Positions 40,109 through 43,005 of a DNA stretch of 43,005 bases are shown here, in pieces (the stretch's first letter is position 1; each line of letters begins with the position of its first letter). Source of the DNA: a virus. The stretch is taken from the IMG/VR virus record IMGVR_UViG_3300030060_004770, positions 1 through 43,005 of that record; one strand, 5' to 3'. The notes beneath the pieces were generated by a model that was given only the letters and a program-made list of their open reading frames with translations, ran no database searches and was not told the DNA's origin. The position numbers and the translations under genes are program-made.

Positions 40109-40297
40109 GATGTGTTGCTCAAAAGTACGCAGCTAGCTAATGTACATGGAGACAGCGTTGAGCTTCTTACTCACTTGGCAGAACGGCAGGATAAAGCAAA
40201 AACAACTACAAAGAGGTTTGGGATAGACGTTTTACGAAATCTCCAATAGAATAAAACTTTGTAGATGTATGAACCACACCTGCCCGACCTCGTTTTT
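40084..40297 (+). ncRNA. Large structured RNA (~214 nt) ending in T5
   Basis: The ends pair: ACGAGGT with ACCTCGT, plus GGG with CCC just inside, and a T5 run follows the closing strand. Inside are perfectly nested stems: GTGAG with CTCAC, GCTCAA with TTGAGC, and GTAC with GTAC. A second arm has CTACAAA with TTTGTAG enclosing GAGGTTT with AAATCTC (one G-U), and a small CGT/ACG tip. No open frame crosses the 3' two thirds, and it is more G/C-rich than neighbouring genes. It does not match tRNA, tmRNA, group I or group II intron signatures that I know. It lies between promoter-driven genes and ends about 10 bases before promoter element copy 6. Confidence 0.6.
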
Positions 40298-40307
40298 ACA
40301 AAACAAA

Positions 40308-40331
40308 TACGAACAAAGCAAGATAATAATA
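40308..40331 (+). promoter_or_regulatory. Early promoter element, copy 6
   Basis: TACGAA, 8 bases, GATAATAATA (one variation in the 3' part), flanked upstream by AAACAAA and downstream by ACAAATAAAATTAAATAAT. The ATG follows 19 bases later. Confidence 0.65.
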
Positions 40332-40350
40332 ACAAATAAAATTAAATAAT

Positions 40351-40737
40351 ATGCAAGAACTTAAAAACAAAAAAGCTGCGTTAGAGCTTTTACAAAACGA
40401 AACTAACGACAAATTAAATGAGTATAAAGCAGAAATATCTATACTACAAAAACAAATAGATGACTACAATAAACCAGCGTTAACACCAGCGCAACTAGAT
40501 GATATTCATGAAGCTGTAGAAAAAGCTGTTGAAAACTATAGTTTCAGTGATTGTGACAATTACGAAGTTGACTTCAGCCTTGACTACGATGGTAGAGTAC
40601 AGCTAGAAAGTATAGACTTACAAGATACATATCAGCTAGTTGAAATGATAGTTGATAAAGTATTTAATTTATTCAAAGAGGTTGACTGCCCTGAAGAATT
40701 AGACACAACAGAACCAGATCACCATAAACCACAATAA
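40351..40737 (+). CDS. Coiled-coil and acidic early protein (128 aa)
   Basis: A 128-residue protein. Residues 1-45 are a long coiled-coil helix (MQELKNKKAALELLQNETND...EISILQKQIDDY), then ALTPAQLDDIHEAVEKAVEN and a strongly acidic, aromatic middle (CDNYEVDFSLDYDG). The C-terminal helix is followed by an acidic His/Pro tail. Such acidic, dimerising early proteins can mimic DNA or bind host factors, but I see no diagnostic motif. Promoter element copy 6 drives it, and the next gene follows after one base. Confidence 0.7.
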   Translation: MQELKNKKAALELLQNETNDKLNEYKAEISILQKQIDDYNKPALTPAQLDDIHEAVEKAVENYSFSDCDNYEVDFSLDYDGRVQLESIDLQDTYQLVEMIVDKVFNLFKEVDCPEELDTTEPDHHKPQ

Positions 40738-40738
40738 T

Positions 40739-41026
40739 ATGAGACTAACAAGTAAAAAAGTACTAGAATATATGTCTTGGCGGACAGATGAAAAGTTTTC
40801 ACACTGCCCAGACTGTATATCATCTGCTTGTAATGATATGTATGATAAGTTTACAAACAAGTTTACCGTACCTAATCTACAAGCGATTGATTTTATGAAA
40901 CTATTATTCTTTAATGATCCAATAAGTGGTTTATTTACACATAGCTATGGCTTTCACACGGCAACAGGTAGAGCAATTATTGAATCACTAAAAATGAAAT
41001 ATTATGAATATGAAAACAACAAGTAA
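40739..41026 (+). CDS. Early protein with two CxxC-like Cys, unknown function (95 aa)
   Basis: A 95-residue protein starting MRLTSKKVLEYMSWRTDEKF and continuing SHCPDCISSACNDMYDKF, in which C-P-D-C plus a third Cys could bind metal. The second half has LLFFNDPISGLFTHSYGFHT and a helical basic end. No family was recognised. It overlaps the next gene by 23 bases in another frame. Confidence 0.68.
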   Translation: MRLTSKKVLEYMSWRTDEKFSHCPDCISSACNDMYDKFTNKFTVPNLQAIDFMKLLFFNDPISGLFTHSYGFHTATGRAIIESLKMKYYEYENNK

Positions 41027-41273
41027 ACAACCTGTACCTAAATGGTTTCACGGCGAAATATACAAAAAAGGTGGAATTGTAAGAAATAGGTTTTCAGGCG
41101 AAGAATATGAATTAAACAATGTAGAACTTTCTATGTATGACTTTATAATAGGTGCTTCAAACTGTATTGAAATGGGTATATTTAATACACCACATCACGT
41201 ACAAGAGTTAAGAAAAGGTCTTGACTGGTTTAGAAAACACAATATAGAGGCATATATGGTATTATTAGATTAA
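41004..41273 (+). CDS. Early protein, unknown function (89 aa)
   Basis: An 89-residue protein (MNMKTTSKQPVPKWFHGEIY, then KKGGIVRNRFSGEEYELNNV and LYDFIIGAS-like hydrophobic helices). A second in-frame ATG at 41010 is an equally good start and would shorten the overlap with the previous gene. No catalytic motif, membrane helix or Cys cluster is present. It lies inside a tight run of early genes and is followed by a 5-base gap. Confidence 0.65.
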   Translation: MNMKTTSKQPVPKWFHGEIYKKGGIVRNRFSGEEYELNNVELSMYDFIIGASNCIEMGIFNTPHHVQELRKGLDWFRKHNIEAYMVLLD

Positions 41274-41278
41274 AAATT

Positions 41279-41644
41279 ATGAGTACAAGAGCACAAGTAA
41301 GATTCGCTACAAGAGAAGAAGGCGTGTCCTTTAGCGAACATCCAGAAAAATTTCACGCACAATTTTACAAACATCACGACGGTTACCCTGAAGGTCTAGG
41401 CGTAGATCTAGCTACAACAATATTAGATAGTGGTAGTTGGAACGGTGTGTCGTTAGAAATAGACAGTTTAGACACAAGAAGAGCTGATACAGCATATATG
41501 TATTATATATGGCAAGCACCATTAAAAACTACTTGGATAAGTATTTTTGAGCTAAATCTTTGGTCAGACAAAGGTGAAGAATGTATATTTGTAGGTGAAC
41601 CACAACAACTATTAGATAAATACAAAACAAATACGAATGACTAA
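41279..41644 (+). CDS. Conserved phage protein of the STRA...HHDGYPEG type (121 aa)
   Basis: A 121-residue protein starting MSTRAQVRFATREEGVSFSE, with a core KHHDGYPEGLGVDLATTILD, then an aromatic middle (YMYYIWQAPLKTTWISIFEL) and CIFVGEPQQLL. The pair STRA at the N-terminus and H-x-DGYPEGLG is one I know from many phage and plasmid genomes, function unestablished. Its last codons overlap promoter element copy 7, so the gene's 3' end and the next promoter share bases. Confidence 0.75.
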   Translation: MSTRAQVRFATREEGVSFSEHPEKFHAQFYKHHDGYPEGLGVDLATTILDSGSWNGVSLEIDSLDTRRADTAYMYYIWQAPLKTTWISIFELNLWSDKGEECIFVGEPQQLLDKYKTNTND

Positions 41645-41655
41645 AGATAATATAA
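41632..41655 (+). promoter_or_regulatory. Early promoter element, copy 7
   Basis: TACGAA, 8 bases, GATAATATAA, flanked upstream by AAACAAA and downstream by ATAAAAAAACA. It lies 11 bases before the ATG at 41667 and overlaps the end of the upstream gene. Confidence 0.72.
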
Positions 41656-41666
41656 ATAAAAAAACA

Positions 41667-41945
41667 ATGACTGAAAATGAATTAAACTCATTGGCATTAA
41701 AAATTGTTTCACGTATGGTTAAACTAAAGTCTATGGAAGACTGGTTTACGCACGTTAGCAAATCAAACTTAAGCTGGTCAAACTATGAAGACTTAAACCT
41801 TTCAGAAGAAGAAAACGCGTTAGGTGAGGCTGCTAAGCTAATGACACTTATGAACTTATGTCAAGAAAATGAAGAGTACGAAAAATGTGCTATTATAAGA
41901 AACAGAATGGACGAAATAAACAGAATATTAAGAAAATATAAATGA
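41667..41945 (+). CDS. UVR-motif-like helical early protein (92 aa)
   Basis: A 92-residue helical protein starting MTENELNSLALKIVSRMVKL and ending with MNLCQENEEYEKCAIIRNRM plus DEINRIL. This ending has the spacing of the UVR motif that links UvrB and UvrC or ClpC-type partners. I chose the ATG at 41667 over 41637 because the earlier one lies inside promoter element copy 7 and overlaps the preceding gene. The stop overlaps the ligase start (ATGATGA). Confidence 0.7.
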   Translation: MTENELNSLALKIVSRMVKLKSMEDWFTHVSKSNLSWSNYEDLNLSEEENALGEAAKLMTLMNLCQENEEYEKCAIIRNRMDEINRILRKYK

Positions 41946-42820
41946 TGAGAAAAAAACCAATGCTAGCTTACCCAGTAAGCGACAAACCAATTAACTATGA
42001 CGAACCAGTATTTATACAACCAAAGCTTGATGGCGTGCGTTGTCTTATACAGTATGAAATACCTTTCGGTTCTGGACACATACCAAACTCAGGTAAAGTT
42101 GTGGCTTACTCTAGAACAGGTAAAGAGTGGAAAAATATTGACCATATCTTATTTAATCTTAAACCGTGGTTTGTTCTTAACCCTAATGTTATACTTGACG
42201 GCGAGTTGTATAATCACGATCTAAAAGACGATTTTGAAAAGATAATATCATTAGTCAGAAAACAAAAACCAGATGATATAGATATGCTAGAATCAGCCGA
42301 TATGGTACAATTTCATTGTTATGATATAATAGATGTGACTAAAACATTTAAAGAGCGCATGAATTTTATCACTCAAGCTGTACCACGAAATCATTGCATT
42401 AAACATGTAACAACTACAAAAGGTATATGTAGCGAAGACCAAGCTAAAGCTATTCATCAAATGCATCTCAACACTGGTTATGAAGGTTCTATTGTACGTA
42501 CTAACGACGTGTATCAGTGTAAAAGATCTCATAGTCTTAGAAAGTTCAAAGACTTCAGCGATGCAGAAGCTACAATCGTAGGTTATCTAGATGGTAAAGG
42601 CAAAAGAACTGGTACGCTTGGCAAGTTTATAATGCAAGATGATGAAGGTACGGAGTTCGGTTGTCCACCGGGTAAAGGTTATACTTACAAAGATCTTGCT
42701 AATATGCTTGATAATATAGGCGACTATATTGGCCAACGTGCTACCTTTACTTTCTTTGAAAAAACTAAAGCTGGTAGCTACAGACATCCATTATTTAAAT
42801 GTATTAGAAATTATGAATAG
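41942..42820 (+). CDS. ATP-dependent DNA ligase (292 aa)
   Basis: A 292-residue minimal ATP-dependent ligase. The nucleotidyltransferase motif I is PKLDGVR with adenylated Lys28. Motif III is ILDGELY (84-90), motif IV EGSIVR (181-186) and motif V KFKDF (201-205). An OB-like C-terminal part follows (from ~212, IVGYLDGKGKRTGTLGKF). There is no N-terminal DNA-binding extension, as in T7-type and small viral ligases. It seals nicks made during replication or repair. A second ATG three bases later is equally possible. It overlaps the UVR-motif gene and is followed by an overlapping 34-residue gene, so it is part of an early replication operon. Confidence 0.92.
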   Translation: MMRKKPMLAYPVSDKPINYDEPVFIQPKLDGVRCLIQYEIPFGSGHIPNSGKVVAYSRTGKEWKNIDHILFNLKPWFVLNPNVILDGELYNHDLKDDFEKIISLVRKQKPDDIDMLESADMVQFHCYDIIDVTKTFKERMNFITQAVPRNHCIKHVTTTKGICSEDQAKAIHQMHLNTGYEGSIVRTNDVYQCKRSHSLRKFKDFSDAEATIVGYLDGKGKRTGTLGKFIMQDDEGTEFGCPPGKGYTYKDLANMLDNIGDYIGQRATFTFFEKTKAGSYRHPLFKCIRNYE

Positions 42821-42917
42821 AAACGAACAACAAATGTATAAGGACATTAGCGACTTAACTAAAGCTTTAACTAAACTAGTAAAGATATTAGAAAAAATGG
42901 CTAAACAACAATTATGA
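42813..42917 (+). CDS. Short helical protein (34 aa)
   Basis: A 34-residue helical peptide (MNRNEQQMYKDISDLTKALT, then KLVKILEKMAKQQL), amphipathic and basic. It overlaps the end of the ligase gene by 8 bases and the start of the next gene by ATGA. The tight overlaps suggest it is translated, but function is unknown. Confidence 0.55.
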   Translation: MNRNEQQMYKDISDLTKALTKLVKILEKMAKQQL

Positions 42918-43005
42918 ATATATTTTATTTAGATAAATGCCCACATAAAGCGGCTAAACTACAATATAATAAACATGTAGTTAAAATGATACTTGAGTCA
43001 GCACA
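42914..43005 (+). CDS. Conserved phage protein MNIFYLD..., C-terminus cut by window edge
   Basis: The first 30 codons (MNIFYLDKCPHKAAKLQYNK, then HVVKMILESA) match a phage family I know from the start MNIFYLD...HVVKMILE. It is often annotated as a pyrimidine-dimer DNA glycosylase-like protein, though the function is not firmly established. The His and Lys residues HVVK are its hallmark. The gene continues past the right edge. Confidence 0.75.
   Translation, partial: MNIFYLDKCPHKAAKLQYNKHVVKMILESA

Noticed and set aside
40084-40297. Group I or group II self-splicing intron
   Set aside because: No P/Q/R/S core, no domain V-like hairpin, and the flanks do not join two parts of one gene.
41637-41666. 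Upstream start for the UVR-motif protein
   Set aside because: That ATG lies within promoter element copy 7 and the end of the preceding gene. The ATG at 41667 follows the element as for other early genes.

Overview
The window is a 43 kb piece of an AT-rich tailed-phage genome. The most likely host is a marine member of the Bacteroidetes (Flavobacteriia). Four observations support that host. Start codons are preceded by A/T-rich leaders with no GGAGG-type ribosome-binding site. One early protein carries a short signal peptide ending in SYGQ. The giant tail protein carries Cys-rich modules of the GCTDPCACNWDP...DDGSC type, which are common in marine Bacteroidetes. The terminase, portal, connector and tail 'stabilization' proteins, and their order, resemble crAss-like phages (Crassvirales) or a marine sister lineage. 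That assignment is from memory of these families, not from a search.

Layout. From 37031 leftward to the window edge (37 kb) every gene is on the minus strand and tightly packed, often with ATGA overlaps. Read 5' to 3', this late block begins with a set of lysine-rich proteins sharing an N-terminal peptide (FKLRSGN...MGSSSP, or the shorter YKMKG...SPAK form). Among them are two proteins with HExxH zinc-protease motifs and one with 11 copies of a PTKKMH repeat. Next come groEL and groES (in reversed order), a MarR-like winged-helix protein, a three-helix holin-like protein, small conserved phage proteins, a second Cpn10-like protein, a small terminase candidate, large terminase, portal, scaffold candidate, major capsid protein, head-tail connectors, a 2851-residue tail protein ending in a Hint (intein-like) domain, a cadherin-like fibre/spike protein, and internal virion protein candidates. 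The last of these runs off the left edge.

A 553-base divergent spacer (37032-37584) separates this block from a plus-strand block of small, probably early genes (37585-43005). Most early genes are uncharacterised. Recognisable ones are an ATP-dependent DNA ligase, a putative zinc-ribbon protein, a secreted protein, a UVR-motif protein, and the start of a conserved MNIFYLD... protein. Seven copies of a rigidly spaced element (TACGAA, 8 bases, GATAATATAA) occur in or ahead of this block, six of them just before start codons. I read them as phage early/middle promoters. Three intergenic stretches (37816-37975, 39162-39221, 40084-40297) fold into nested stems and probably encode structured RNAs. 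One of these contains a tRNA-like T-arm plus acceptor.

Working model (inference): early genes are switched on by the repeated promoter. The late minus operon then makes capsid, packaging and tail parts together with a dedicated chaperonin and a family of tagged basic proteins. The shared N-terminal peptide may direct those proteins into the capsid. The tagged-protein family, the Hint-terminated tail protein, the repeated promoter and the unexplained structured RNAs are the parts most worth following up.
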